64,000 nucleotides of DNA from Prolixibacteraceae bacterium (GCA_023229575.1 JALNYZ010000011.1:87770-151769), one strand, 5' to 3'; shown: positions 9,674 to 17,377, counted from the stretch's first letter. Made by a program: numbers and translations. Notes: generated by a model not told the origin, from the letters alone.

Positions 9674-10144
9674 ATGAAAACAATCATTTTAACCACCGTG
9701 TTATTCCTTATGGTTTCTATGTTTGCCATGGGCAACAAGATTGTTGCCAAAGGATCATCAAATTCTGCTTTCGGGAATTACAAAATTGAAAAACTGGAAG
9801 ATCATATGATGCTACAGGGCAAAGAGCTTGACAAGTACTTGATCACCTACGAAAAATCAGATATGAAGGTCGTAGTTGTTCTTGACAAACAAAAAAAATG
9901 TAAAAAGTACTATGTGCTGTCAGATCAGGCTCCTGTGCAATATGAATGTAATGGCGTCTATTTTGGAATTAAGAAACTGGATGGAACGCTTCTCTCCAGT
10001 GGTTTTGAAACCTGCATGGAGAAGCTGAACAAACAAGTTTACTTCCACCAAAAAGTGCTCGCAAGCGGAACAACCGAAATCCTTGAACATTTGGGATTGA
10101 TTGCCTCTTATTATCCGGAATTTTTCACTCCCAAAGTTTCATGA
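9674..10144 (+). CDS. small secreted protein of unknown function
   Basis: A 156-aa protein with a clear cleavable signal peptide (hydrophobic residues 4-18, then AMGNK). The mature part has mixed alpha/beta composition with three cysteines, in KKCKKYY, YECNGV and FETCMEK. I do not recognise a family. It has its own promoter and is followed at its stop codon by the 70-bp repeat element (the element's first base is two bases before the TGA) and then by a strong terminator, so it is probably transcribed alone. A periplasmic or secreted location is likely. Confidence 0.7.
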   Translation: MKTIILTTVLFLMVSMFAMGNKIVAKGSSNSAFGNYKIEKLEDHMMLQGKELDKYLITYEKSDMKVVVVLDKQKKCKKYYVLSDQAPVQYECNGVYFGIKKLDGTLLSSGFETCMEKLNKQVYFHQKVLASGTTEILEHLGLIASYYPEFFTPKVS

Positions 10145-10210
10145 AATACCCACGAGAAAATTTTCACATCAACCGAAAATGATCCGCCATTTGGCGGATG
10201 GGTATTCCAT
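10141..10210 (+). repeat. 70-bp miniature element, copy 1
   Basis: The element begins ATGAAATACCC and ends GGGTATTCCAT, which are inverted repeats with one mismatch. It contains the hairpin ATCCGCC-ATTT-GGCGGAT near its 3' end. A second copy on the opposite strand at 40973-41042 is identical at about 59 of 70 positions by eye. It overlaps the stop codon of the preceding gene. Confidence 0.75.
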
Positions 10211-10285
10211 CAGACCATTGAAAAACAAAATTTATACTGATGAAATAGGCTAGCGTCTATCTAAATTATCTTCCGTAAGGGATCG

Positions 10286-10316
10286 AAAGGGAAATCTTCG
10301 TTGAAGTTTTCCCTTT
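10286..10316 (+). terminator. intrinsic terminator after the 9674 gene
   Basis: AAAGGGAAA pairs with TTTCCCTTT, and an inner CTTC/GAAG pair is separated by a single T/T mismatch. The stem is followed by more T residues to 10319. Confidence 0.75.
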
Positions 10317-10361
10317 TTTGATTTTATTTGCACAACTATTTACTATTAACACAAGGAATCC

Positions 10362-11216
10362 ATGAACAACAAATCAAAATTATTGGCTCTTTCCGCCCTA
10401 TTGTTACTGTTATCGCTGGCACCGGACAGTCGGTTTAAAACCACTCTCACCAATTTTCATGATGCTAATGCCAAATACATCATGGTGGCTGCCCACCGGT
10501 CGGCCCACAACGGCCATCCTGAAAATTCAATCTCTGCCTTGAAACATGCCATCGAAATTGGCGTGGATATTGCAGAACTGGATGTCAAAGTGACCAAAGA
10601 CAGTGTGGTGGTACTGATGCACGACGGAAAAATCGACCGGACAACCAACGGCAAGGGCAATCCTGAAAATTATACACTGGCCGAGCTGAAGAAATTCAGG
10701 CTGAAAATGGACGATGGTACCCTGACCAACGAGACCATCCCAACCTTCGAAGATTTCCTAAACATCGCCAAAGGCAAAATCATGGTGGATATCGACATCA
10801 AGACCAGTCACCTGAAGCCGGTGGTGGATGCCGTAAAAAGAACAAAAACCCAGGATCAGGTCTTCTATTTCGACAACGATTACGATGCCTTAAAGAAGGT
10901 CAGAAGTATGGACAAAACATCCCTCTTTATGCCACGGGCTTACAACTATAAGATGGCCGATTCGGCACTGAAGATTTTTAGTCCTAAGGTGATTCACATC
11001 GATGAGACGTACTACACCCCCGAACTTACGAAGTTGATTCGCGGAAAAAATGCTAGGATCTGGATCAATGCCCTGGGAGAGCCAGATGATTTAATCCGAA
11101 AAGGTGAAATCGAAAAAGCAATCGACCAAATTCTGAAATACAGGGCCAACATCATCCAAACCGACGAACCGGAAAAGGTCCTGGAGTATCTGAGGTCAAA
11201 AGGGTTGCACAACTAA
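10362..11216 (+). CDS. secreted glycerophosphodiester phosphodiesterase family protein
   Basis: A 284-aa GDPD-family enzyme, which hydrolyses glycerophosphodiesters to glycerol 3-phosphate and an alcohol. It has an N-terminal hydrophobic signal or anchor (residues 5-22). The TIM-barrel signatures are AAHRSAHNGHPENS (His45-Arg46 and the PEN motif) and ELDVKVTKDSVVVLMHDGKI, supplying the metal-binding Glu/Asp and the catalytic His. The first motif reads HRSAH rather than the usual HRG, a modest departure. It stands alone between two terminator or repeat regions. A periplasmic lipid-scavenging role follows from the family, not from local context. Confidence 0.88.
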   Translation: MNNKSKLLALSALLLLLSLAPDSRFKTTLTNFHDANAKYIMVAAHRSAHNGHPENSISALKHAIEIGVDIAELDVKVTKDSVVVLMHDGKIDRTTNGKGNPENYTLAELKKFRLKMDDGTLTNETIPTFEDFLNIAKGKIMVDIDIKTSHLKPVVDAVKRTKTQDQVFYFDNDYDALKKVRSMDKTSLFMPRAYNYKMADSALKIFSPKVIHIDETYYTPELTKLIRGKNARIWINALGEPDDLIRKGEIEKAIDQILKYRANIIQTDEPEKVLEYLRSKGLHN

Positions 11217-11390
11217 GAACTTTAACCACTAAAAAGAGGGGGAGACAGGGGACTGGGAGAGGGGGCGATCGGAACTCCTGAATTGGAAGAAATGAAACGG
11301 TGAAACAGCGAAACGGAGAAAGCGTTCTTTCTTTTAATTCGTGTAATTTGTGCAATTCGTGGTTGGGTGGGGTTAATCCGTGTAATCCAG
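11217..11390. repeat. composite degenerate repeat downstream of the selenium cluster
   Basis: In order: a G-rich GGGGGAGACAGGGG/GAGAGGGGGCGA stretch; four 8-mers GAAACGGT, GAAACAGC, GAAACGGA, GAAAGCGT (11294-11325); ATTCGTGTA/ATTTGTGCA/ATTCGTGGT (about 11336-11362); and GTTAATCCG/TGTAATCCA (11372-11389). The same succession occurs at 14840-15128 on the other side of the cluster. Confidence 0.6.
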
Positions 11391-11609
11391 TGTTGCAATT
11401 CTTTGTGTAATCATCCCATTCCTCATCGCAAATTCTTCCAGTTTATCTACATTATCTTTGGTGGTCTCCAGGCACATCCCGCACTCTGATGACCAAGGCT
11501 TTGGCACGGGTATCACCTTAACAGGAAGGTTGTTTTCCACGCACCACTGTTCCGCTTTGATTACCTGACGAATGTTCTGGAACAACACAATTTCCCTATT
11601 TTCCGACAT
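11373..11609 (-). CDS. DUF3343 protein, putative Se/S carrier-like
   Basis: A 78-aa protein of the DUF3343 type, proposed to carry selenium or sulfur. It has the family's layout: a short beta-alpha start (IVLFQNIRQVIKAEQWCVEN) and the cysteine motif PKPWSSECGMCLET, whose two cysteines (CGMC) are the likely carrier residues. Its start overlaps the end of the cysteine desulfurase gene by 14 nt, implying coupled translation. Its last dozen codons lie in the degenerate repeat that follows the cluster, so the C-terminal tail may have been altered by repeat sequence. The assignment rests on motif and neighbourhood. Confidence 0.75.
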   Translation of the reverse strand: MSENREIVLFQNIRQVIKAEQWCVENNLPVKVIPVPKPWSSECGMCLETTKDNVDKLEEFAMRNGMITQRIATLDYTD

Positions 11610-12714
11610 TGTGGATCGCTTTGGCCAGAAAGTTCATCTCCTCCGGCGTATGGTAAGGTGACAATGAAAAACGGCAATCCCCGGTAGGGAACGAGCCCAG
11701 ATGACGGTGAGCCAGGGGTGCACAATGGAGTCCAGCCCTGCATTCGATGCCATACCCTTCATAAAATTTCAGCGCCAGTTCGGATGAACTCCGTGTGTTG
11801 TGCACTACCGAAAATAGCTTGCCCTGATGCTCAAAATCGTCTGCACAGCGTACTTTATAATTGGCATTCCGCTTCACCTCTTTCAGCAAAGCCGCGAAAT
11901 CGTCCCTCGAATGCTGAGCCAATGGCCTGTTCTTCAACGCAGCGTTCAACCCATGAATCCCGGTTATGTTGGGCGTTCCGGCTTCGAAGCGGTCGGGGAC
12001 AACGGTTGGCATCGAGAGCGAATCGGATCCGCTGCCTGTGCCGCCGTACAACAAGGGCTCCACCATTTCGGGGAACCGCATAAACGCGCCTCCTGTTCCG
12101 GTAGGGCCCAGCAAAGATTTGTGGCCGGTGAAAGCCAGAAAATCGATGCCCCATTTGTCCACCTCAACGGGATGCGAACCGAGCGACTGACTGACATCAA
12201 CCAACAGTGGAATCTTCCCGATGGCCTTTTTGATCTCTCCGGGTGATTGTGCCATGCCATTCACATTACTCATGTGACAGATGGCTGCCAAAATGGTGTT
12301 GGGACGCAGTTTTGAAGGAATCTTATCCATCAGGACGCGCCCATCCGGTCCACTTTCCAGCACCTCCCATTCAATCAAACCCAGTTGGCGCAAGCGCTCA
12401 AGGGGACGGGCAATGGCGTTGTGCTCCATGGCAGAGGTCAGCACATGCCCCCCCCTTTTACAGATTCCCTGGATCATCAGGTTAAGGGCCGTGGTGGCAT
12501 TGGCCATCAGGATGATCTTACCGGCTTCAGTAGTGCCCATCATAGCAGCCAACTGATCGCGGCACTCCTCCACCAGCCGGGTCGAATTCAAAATGCGCGG
12601 ATAGGCCGACCTCCCGTAGGTACCACCCGTTTCGTTCAGGTGCCTGACCATCGCCTCGGCCACTGCCGCAGGTTTAGGAAAGCTTGTTGCGCAATTATCG
12701 AAATATAAATTCAT
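11596..12714 (-). CDS. NifS/CsdB-like cysteine desulfurase family protein
   Basis: A 372-aa class V aminotransferase-fold enzyme that takes sulfur (or selenium from selenocysteine) from cysteine with PLP. The PLP-binding lysine is Lys199 in FTGHKSLLGPTGTGG. The cofactor aspartate lies in LVDVSQSLGS. The nucleophilic cysteine is Cys331 in RAGLHCAPLAH. N-terminal YFDNCATSFPKP and the compact length fit the branch often found beside yedF and selenium genes. It precedes DUF3343 and follows yedF on the same strand, so it is the likely chalcogen donor for the cluster. Confidence 0.9.
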   Translation of the reverse strand: MNLYFDNCATSFPKPAAVAEAMVRHLNETGGTYGRSAYPRILNSTRLVEECRDQLAAMMGTTEAGKIILMANATTALNLMIQGICKRGGHVLTSAMEHNAIARPLERLRQLGLIEWEVLESGPDGRVLMDKIPSKLRPNTILAAICHMSNVNGMAQSPGEIKKAIGKIPLLVDVSQSLGSHPVEVDKWGIDFLAFTGHKSLLGPTGTGGAFMRFPEMVEPLLYGGTGSGSDSLSMPTVVPDRFEAGTPNITGIHGLNAALKNRPLAQHSRDDFAALLKEVKRNANYKVRCADDFEHQGKLFSVVHNTRSSSELALKFYEGYGIECRAGLHCAPLAHRHLGSFPTGDCRFSLSPYHTPEEMNFLAKAIHNVGK

Positions 12715-12730
12715 GATGAAGTTTTAACTT

Positions 12731-12909
12731 GTTTGAAATGTTTAAACCGTTTGAAATGTTTGAAGGGTTATTGCTATCAGAAAATTTACTCCTTGAGCTG
12801 CACTTCCCTGAGACCAAATCAATTTGTGTCCATTTGTGTAATTTGTGGTACGGGCCGGATCTAACATTTCAAACTCTAAAAACCTTTTAAACTTTTCAAA
12901 CCTTTTTTG
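12731..12909. repeat. inverted pair of 9-nt-period arrays between csd and yedF
   Basis: Left arm: GTTTGAAAT, GTTTAAACC, GTTTGAAAT, GTTTGAAGG (12731-12766, four exact nonamer steps). Centre: AATTTGTGT, CCATTTGTG, TAATTTGTG (12821-12847). Right arm, inverted with respect to the left: CATTTCAAA, CTCTAAAAA, CCTTTTAAA, CTTTTCAAA, CCTTTTTTG (12865-12909). No gene fits in this 200-bp gap. Confidence 0.75.
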
Positions 12910-12913
12910 TGGT

Positions 12914-13507
12914 TCACGGCTTAATGATGTTTCCTGCCCTCGCCATCGTCTCCGTCAGTGCAAACATATTTGAAATCTTACCCACAGCAAGCTTTCCCCT
13001 GATGTCGTAAAAATCGACACAGGTACCACAGATCAGAATCTCGGTACCGCTCTCTTCCAAGGCCAAAAGTGCGCTGCTCACACCCGAATCCACGGTAGTG
13101 AGCTTAACGCCCGAATTGTAAAATACCAGGTGAGTTGGCAATACAGCTTGCTCATTCAGGGAATTCAGAAATCCCTTCATCAGGATAGCCCCAAGTTGAA
13201 GATCCCCCTCCCCCATCTTGTCGCTGCTCATCACAACAATGTAGGAAGAAGAACAAATCCCCGGATCGATGCTGCCTGAACCGGGCTCTTCAGGTTGGTT
13301 CACTACCGTGATGTAAAAGAGACCACCGGCCTCATTGCCTTCAGGATACAAGGACTGGTCTTTCAGATAGGTCAGAATATTCTGAAAGGCAGTCCTGTTG
13401 TCGCACTCGATCTTCAAGGTCTCGCCAGGCAGACAATTTTTGAGCGCCTTCCGGGTCAATATCAATGGTTGCGGACAGAGCAACCCTTTGCCATCTACTG
13501 TTTGCAT
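12914..13507 (-). CDS. yedF: YedF-like sulfurtransferase (TusA domain plus DsrE-like domain)
   Basis: A 197-aa protein (203 aa if the ATG at 13525 is used; the ATG at 13507 places Met just before the TusA start). The N-terminal TusA/SirA domain has the signature GLLCPQPLILTRKAL, whose cysteine carries persulfide or selenide. The C-terminal DsrE-like domain contains SSDKMGEG and the cysteine-bearing ILICGTCVDFY. This architecture matches the selenium-metabolism protein YedF found with selD and mnmH in other genomes. Here it stands upstream of csd and DUF3343 and downstream of mnmH, all on the minus strand. Confidence 0.88.
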   Translation of the reverse strand: MQTVDGKGLLCPQPLILTRKALKNCLPGETLKIECDNRTAFQNILTYLKDQSLYPEGNEAGGLFYITVVNQPEEPGSGSIDPGICSSSYIVVMSSDKMGEGDLQLGAILMKGFLNSLNEQAVLPTHLVFYNSGVKLTTVDSGVSSALLALEESGTEILICGTCVDFYDIRGKLAVGKISNMFALTETMARAGNIIKP

Positions 13508-13552
13508 TGTAATAATATCAAGCATTAATTCAACATTTATCTAAGCCAATAA

Positions 13553-13738
13553 GACCCTTCGACATGCTCAGGGACCGGTGATACGGTGATTCAATCTGGC
13601 CCTTCGACAGGCTCAGGGAACAGAATCATAGTATTTTGTAACCGTCAGACCTTTGCTCCCTGAGCCTGTCGAAGGGTCAATCGGTTGTCTCACTTACAAC
13701 ATGAAAACGACACCGGTCCCTGAGCGAAGTCAATGGGC
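13553..13738. repeat. four CCCTTCGACAGGCTCAGGG-type elements in a nested palindrome
   Basis: Copies at 13553-13580 and 13599-13621 point one way, and copies at 13656-13681 and 13711-13738 the other. The inner pair shares the 20-nt CCCTTCGACAGGCTCAGGGA. The outer pair shares GCTCAGGGACCGGTG. This motif is widespread in intergenic DNA of unrelated bacteria. The block separates yedF from mnmH. Confidence 0.8.
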
Positions 13739-13741
13739 AAA

Positions 13742-14770
13742 CTATTCAAACCTTATCTCCCGCTCAGCAAACGCTGCCAATTCCGGGGCCAATAATTCTG
13801 GCACATACGACTTTGGTACGAACTGTATCATCTTCGTATTTCGACGTGCCATACTGAAATCGTAAGTCTTGTCGTAGTAGGCCAGGGTAATCTCCGTAAC
13901 TTTTCTGTAATCTCCGGCCCGAAGCGCCTCCAATGTCTCGTGGGTATCTTTGCCTCCCAACCTTTTGCTGATGTTCTCAACACTGCGTTGCAACTGCTCA
14001 GGCGGAAATCCGGCGTAATCGCGCAACAACCTTTCAATCCGTTCTTCGGTGGGAGGATCGATGCGGATGGTCTGGCAGCAGTTCATCTGCGAGAAAAGCT
14101 CATTGAGAATACTTACTTTTCCGATGGACTGGCTCTCCCCTTCCACCCAGATGGGTTTTGAGAGATTGAATTCAGTGATTTTTTCGAATATCAGGTTCGT
14201 AAACTGTTCAGTGGTTGGTTGCGAAGGCTGACCGATCCCTCCAAAACTGGAACCTCTGTGGTTGGCCAGTCCTTCCAGGTCCAACACCTGATGTCCGAGG
14301 GATTCAAGCTGATGGAGTATTTCTGTCTTACCTGAACCAGTTGGTCCGCTAAGCATGATCAGTTTCAAACCATTGCTGATAAGCTCCCTGCAATGGTTTC
14401 TGTACGCTTTATAACCACCCTCCAGCAGGTAGACTTCCCTCCCGGCTGTCAGTAAAAGCCAGGCCATGCTGTTGCTCCGCATGCCACCTCGCCAACAGTA
14501 GAGGTAAAGGGCTCCCTGAAGCTTTCTGGCCTGCAGGACAAATTTTTTCAACTTGGGACCAACGAATTCCAGCCCTTTCAAAACGGCCAGTTCCTTGCCC
14601 TGCTGTTTGTAAATAGTTCCTACAACGATCCGCTCTTCGTTCGTGAACAACGGAAAAGAGATGGCATTCGGCAAATGACCTTCGGCGAATTCAGCAGGTG
14701 TGCGAATATCCAGCACCACCTGCCCCCTCATCCGGCCAATAAACTCACCTGCTTTTAATGTCGTCATCAT
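13742..14770 (-). CDS. mnmH: tRNA 2-selenouridine synthase
   Basis: A 342-aa MnmH/SelU enzyme that replaces sulfur by selenium in 2-thiouridine at the wobble position of tRNAs for Lys, Glu and Gln, using selenophosphate. The N-terminal rhodanese domain has VVLDIRTPAEFAEGHLP and the catalytic Cys92 in LYLYCWRGGMRS. The C-terminal P-loop domain has SGPTGSGKTE (about 141-150). I chose the ATG at 14770; the frame runs further to a TTG at 14815, and an ATG also occurs at 14767. The enzyme needs SelD-made selenophosphate, and no selD is in this window. Confidence 0.93.
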   Translation of the reverse strand: MMTTLKAGEFIGRMRGQVVLDIRTPAEFAEGHLPNAISFPLFTNEERIVVGTIYKQQGKELAVLKGLEFVGPKLKKFVLQARKLQGALYLYCWRGGMRSNSMAWLLLTAGREVYLLEGGYKAYRNHCRELISNGLKLIMLSGPTGSGKTEILHQLESLGHQVLDLEGLANHRGSSFGGIGQPSQPTTEQFTNLIFEKITEFNLSKPIWVEGESQSIGKVSILNELFSQMNCCQTIRIDPPTEERIERLLRDYAGFPPEQLQRSVENISKRLGGKDTHETLEALRAGDYRKVTEITLAYYDKTYDFSMARRNTKMIQFVPKSYVPELLAPELAAFAEREIRFE

Positions 14771-14829
14771 TCGCGATTTATCCGGCAAATTTACGCCAAA
14801 TTGGGCAATTAGCAATTAATCCTTTGTGA

Positions 14830-15160
14830 CTCTATGTTTTCCTCTGTGATGGGAGGGGGTGAGGGGGCGAATTGGCCGAATGACGGAGAGACGGAAATGA
14901 CGGAAGGATGACGGAGATGGAGTGGAACTCCGGAGGTTGAAGAATTGAAACGGTGAAACAATGAAACGGTAACAGCATTTGTTCTTTAAATTTAGTGTAA
15001 TCTGTGGTAGGGAGGTTTGTTACGCTTGAAAAATCATATGAATTCTGCTCATTTTTTAATTCTGGATATTCTGCTTCAGACAATTCGTGTCCATTTGTGG
15101 TAAGGACGGGGTTAATCCGCTTAATCCATTTTGAAATCCTCATAATCCAAATCCAAATAT
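14830..15160. repeat. composite degenerate repeat upstream of mnmH
   Basis: The gap from 14816 to 15208 holds G-rich GGGAGGGGGTGAGGGGGCGA, several GACGGA words, three 8-mers GAAACGGT, GAAACAAT, GAAACGGT (14947-14970), CTGCTTCAGACAATTCGTG at 15071-15089 (shared with the window start), and GTTAATCCG/CTTAATCCA at 15111-15128. The order parallels 11217-11390. No gene was found here. Confidence 0.6.
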
Positions 15161-15167
15161 CTTTTAT

Positions 15168-15175
15168 TAGCTTTG
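15168..15175 (+). promoter_or_regulatory. putative -7 box for the 15209 operon
   Basis: TAGCTTTG matches TAnnTTTG and lies 33 bp before the ATG at 15209. Confidence 0.4.
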
Positions 15176-15208
15176 AATGATCCAATTACTACTATTTAAC
15201 ACATTACC

Positions 15209-16489
15209 ATGAAGAAAAATCATCTTATTCTCTCCATTCTCCTGGTTGGCATCGCTTTTGGGACGTCCTGGGCCATCCGTGGGCAATTCGGTCACGAACC
15301 CGGCGCTGCGTTTGCAGGAATCATCGGAGTCGCCGCCCTGCTTCTTGTCGCCCGTCGCGAAGATTGGCACAACAAAATGTTGCCCATTATTGCAGCTGGC
15401 GCCATTGGCTGGGGTACCACCGGAATGATCAGCTATGGCATGGTGGTCGGCTATTGCAGGGCCCTGGACCTGCTCAATTCGACCTACGGCTTTCTCTCTC
15501 TTTTTGTCATAGGGGGACTTTTTGGATTGATCGGCGGCGGTCTCGTTGGCCTGTCACTCAATTCAACCTCCGCCAACCGGGTGAAATGGCCCTCCCTGGT
15601 GGCTGAAATGGCCGGCGGCGGACTGATCGGCTATTACTTCCTGATTGAACAGGCTGAATTGCTGATGACGCCTCCCAGGTCGGAAGCTTGGGCAATCTGC
15701 CTCGGGGCCGGGGCCGCCATGGTGTGGCACATGGTTCGAAATGGGTTTTCACCCGCCCTTCGCGTGGCCTTTTATGCCATGCTGGGAGCCGGTTTCGGCT
15801 TCTCATTCGGGAATCTGTTGCAAACAACCGGCAATGTCCTTCAGCTACATTTCAACATGTGGAATGTGATGGAATACAACATCGGGTTCTGGGGCGGTTC
15901 AGGGATGGCCTATGGTGTTTTTACCTCCGCATGGCCCACCGAAACCGATGCTCCAAAGAAGTATGAAAATAATCTCTCTTTGATGATAATCCTGCTGATC
16001 GTTCCGCTGCTGGTCTGGAAAGATGCTTTCATGGCAAGCGACCTTATGAAAAGCAATTTCATACAAAATGATGTATCCAAAGCGTTGTTCCTCACCTTAC
16101 TGACCTTTGCAATTCTGGTGGCCATGAACCTGATCGTCAGGCTTAAATTGATTGGAAAAACAAGTTATGGCAGTAGCGAAGTGATGACACTGTTCCTCGT
16201 TCTCTTCAGTACATATATCGTTTGGAGTTACCTGGTTACAGGCATGTTTATGGGCAATTTCAGGAGCGAACAACCGTTGTATGTGGTTAACCTGATCGCT
16301 TTCCTTATCCTGTCAGGAAAATCCAAATCCCCTTTTCAAGTCAATCAGTCATTAAAATTCTATCCCAAAGACCGATGGGCGCTCTATTTTGGCCTCACTT
16401 TAGCGATAATTCTTTTATTACCAATCATTTCACAACTCATGCATGGTGGAATACCCAATGCCAACATGCGATTTCCAATACAACCATGA
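15209..16489 (+). CDS. polytopic membrane protein of unknown family
   Basis: A 426-aa very hydrophobic protein with roughly 11-12 membrane segments. A glycine-rich N-terminal part carries a striking conserved-looking stretch, SWAIRGQFGHEPGAAFAG, right after the first helix. Further glycine runs (GGGLVGLSL, AGGGLIGYYF, GFWGGSGMAYG) suggest tightly packed helices. I do not recognise a transporter family. Its stop codon overlaps the start of the SMP-30-like gene as ATGA, so the two are translationally coupled and probably act on the same compound. Transport or sensing of a sugar-derived substrate is possible but unproven. Confidence 0.8.
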   Translation: MKKNHLILSILLVGIAFGTSWAIRGQFGHEPGAAFAGIIGVAALLLVARREDWHNKMLPIIAAGAIGWGTTGMISYGMVVGYCRALDLLNSTYGFLSLFVIGGLFGLIGGGLVGLSLNSTSANRVKWPSLVAEMAGGGLIGYYFLIEQAELLMTPPRSEAWAICLGAGAAMVWHMVRNGFSPALRVAFYAMLGAGFGFSFGNLLQTTGNVLQLHFNMWNVMEYNIGFWGGSGMAYGVFTSAWPTETDAPKKYENNLSLMIILLIVPLLVWKDAFMASDLMKSNFIQNDVSKALFLTLLTFAILVAMNLIVRLKLIGKTSYGSSEVMTLFLVLFSTYIVWSYLVTGMFMGNFRSEQPLYVVNLIAFLILSGKSKSPFQVNQSLKFYPKDRWALYFGLTLAIILLLPIISQLMHGGIPNANMRFPIQP

Positions 16490-17376
16490 GAAAAATCCTC
16501 CTCCTGCTTCTGGTAGCCGGCTCACTTTCTGCCCTGGCTATTGATCCTGATCCCATCCAAAAATTAATTGTCAAAGGCGAAAAGATTACCAAAGCAGGAG
16601 GTGGATATACTTTCACCGAAGGCCCCTCGGTCGCTGCGGATGGAAGGGTGTTCTTTACCGATCAGCCCAACGACAAGATTGAGGTTTGGAGTGAAAACGG
16701 ATCCATTACCACCTTCATGCAGGGCGGTGAAAGGTCCAATGGTACCTACTTTAACAAAAAGGGGGAACTCGTGGTCTGTGCCGATCTGCACAACCGGCTT
16801 ATTGCCATCTCGATGGGGAAACAAACCAGAATTCTGGCAGAGTCCTTTAACGGCACTCATTTAAATGGTCCCAACGACCTTTGGATCGCCCCTAACGGAG
16901 GAATCTACTTCTCCGATCCCTACTACTTTAGGGAATATTGGGAGACCGGCCACAAAGAGTTGCAAGATCACAGAGGGGTATATTACCTGAGTCCGGAAGG
17001 CACGGTAACCAGGGTCATCGGCGATTACAAACAACCAAACGGACTGATCGGCACCCCGGATGGGAAAATACTCTATGTAAGTGATATCAACGACAGGAAA
17101 ATCTGGAAATATACCATCAACCCAGATGGATCACTGGGTTCTAAAACCCTCTTTGCACCTGAAGGATCGGATGGGATGACCATCGACAACCTGGGCAATG
17201 TCTATCTCACCAACAAATCTGTATCAGTCTATTCCCGAAAGGGAGAACATATTGGAAGAATTGAGGTTCCTGAAGAGCCTTCCAATCTCTGTTTTGGAGG
17301 TAAAAAAAGAGATATCCTCTTCATAACTGCGCGTACATCTGTCTACACACTCAAAATGAAAGTCGTAGGAAAATAA
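16486..17376 (+). CDS. secreted SMP-30/gluconolactonase-like beta-propeller protein
   Basis: A 296-aa exported protein (signal peptide ending LSALAIDPD) of the SMP-30/gluconolactonase/LRE family. These are six-bladed propellers that hydrolyse lactones or related esters with one bound metal. Diagnostic pieces are FTEGPSVAADGRVFFTDQPN, supplying the metal-binding Glu, NGPNDLWIAPNGGIYFSDPYY, and KQPNGLIGTPDGKILYVSD. The ATG at 16486 was chosen because it begins the signal peptide and overlaps the previous stop by 4 nt. An earlier in-frame ATG at 16375 would read through the membrane protein's 3' end. Confidence 0.9.
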   Translation: MRKILLLLLVAGSLSALAIDPDPIQKLIVKGEKITKAGGGYTFTEGPSVAADGRVFFTDQPNDKIEVWSENGSITTFMQGGERSNGTYFNKKGELVVCADLHNRLIAISMGKQTRILAESFNGTHLNGPNDLWIAPNGGIYFSDPYYFREYWETGHKELQDHRGVYYLSPEGTVTRVIGDYKQPNGLIGTPDGKILYVSDINDRKIWKYTINPDGSLGSKTLFAPEGSDGMTIDNLGNVYLTNKSVSVYSRKGEHIGRIEVPEEPSNLCFGGKKRDILFITARTSVYTLKMKVVGK

Positions 17377-17377
17377 A

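Noticed and set aside
11855..12556. Many long open frames on both strands over the cysteine desulfurase gene
   Set aside because: They are shadows caused by the higher G+C of that gene, which itself has intact PLP lysine and catalytic cysteine motifs.
80..15160. Short-period repeats as CRISPR arrays
   Set aside because: Units are 8-10 nt with no unique spacers of 30 nt or more, and no cas gene is present.
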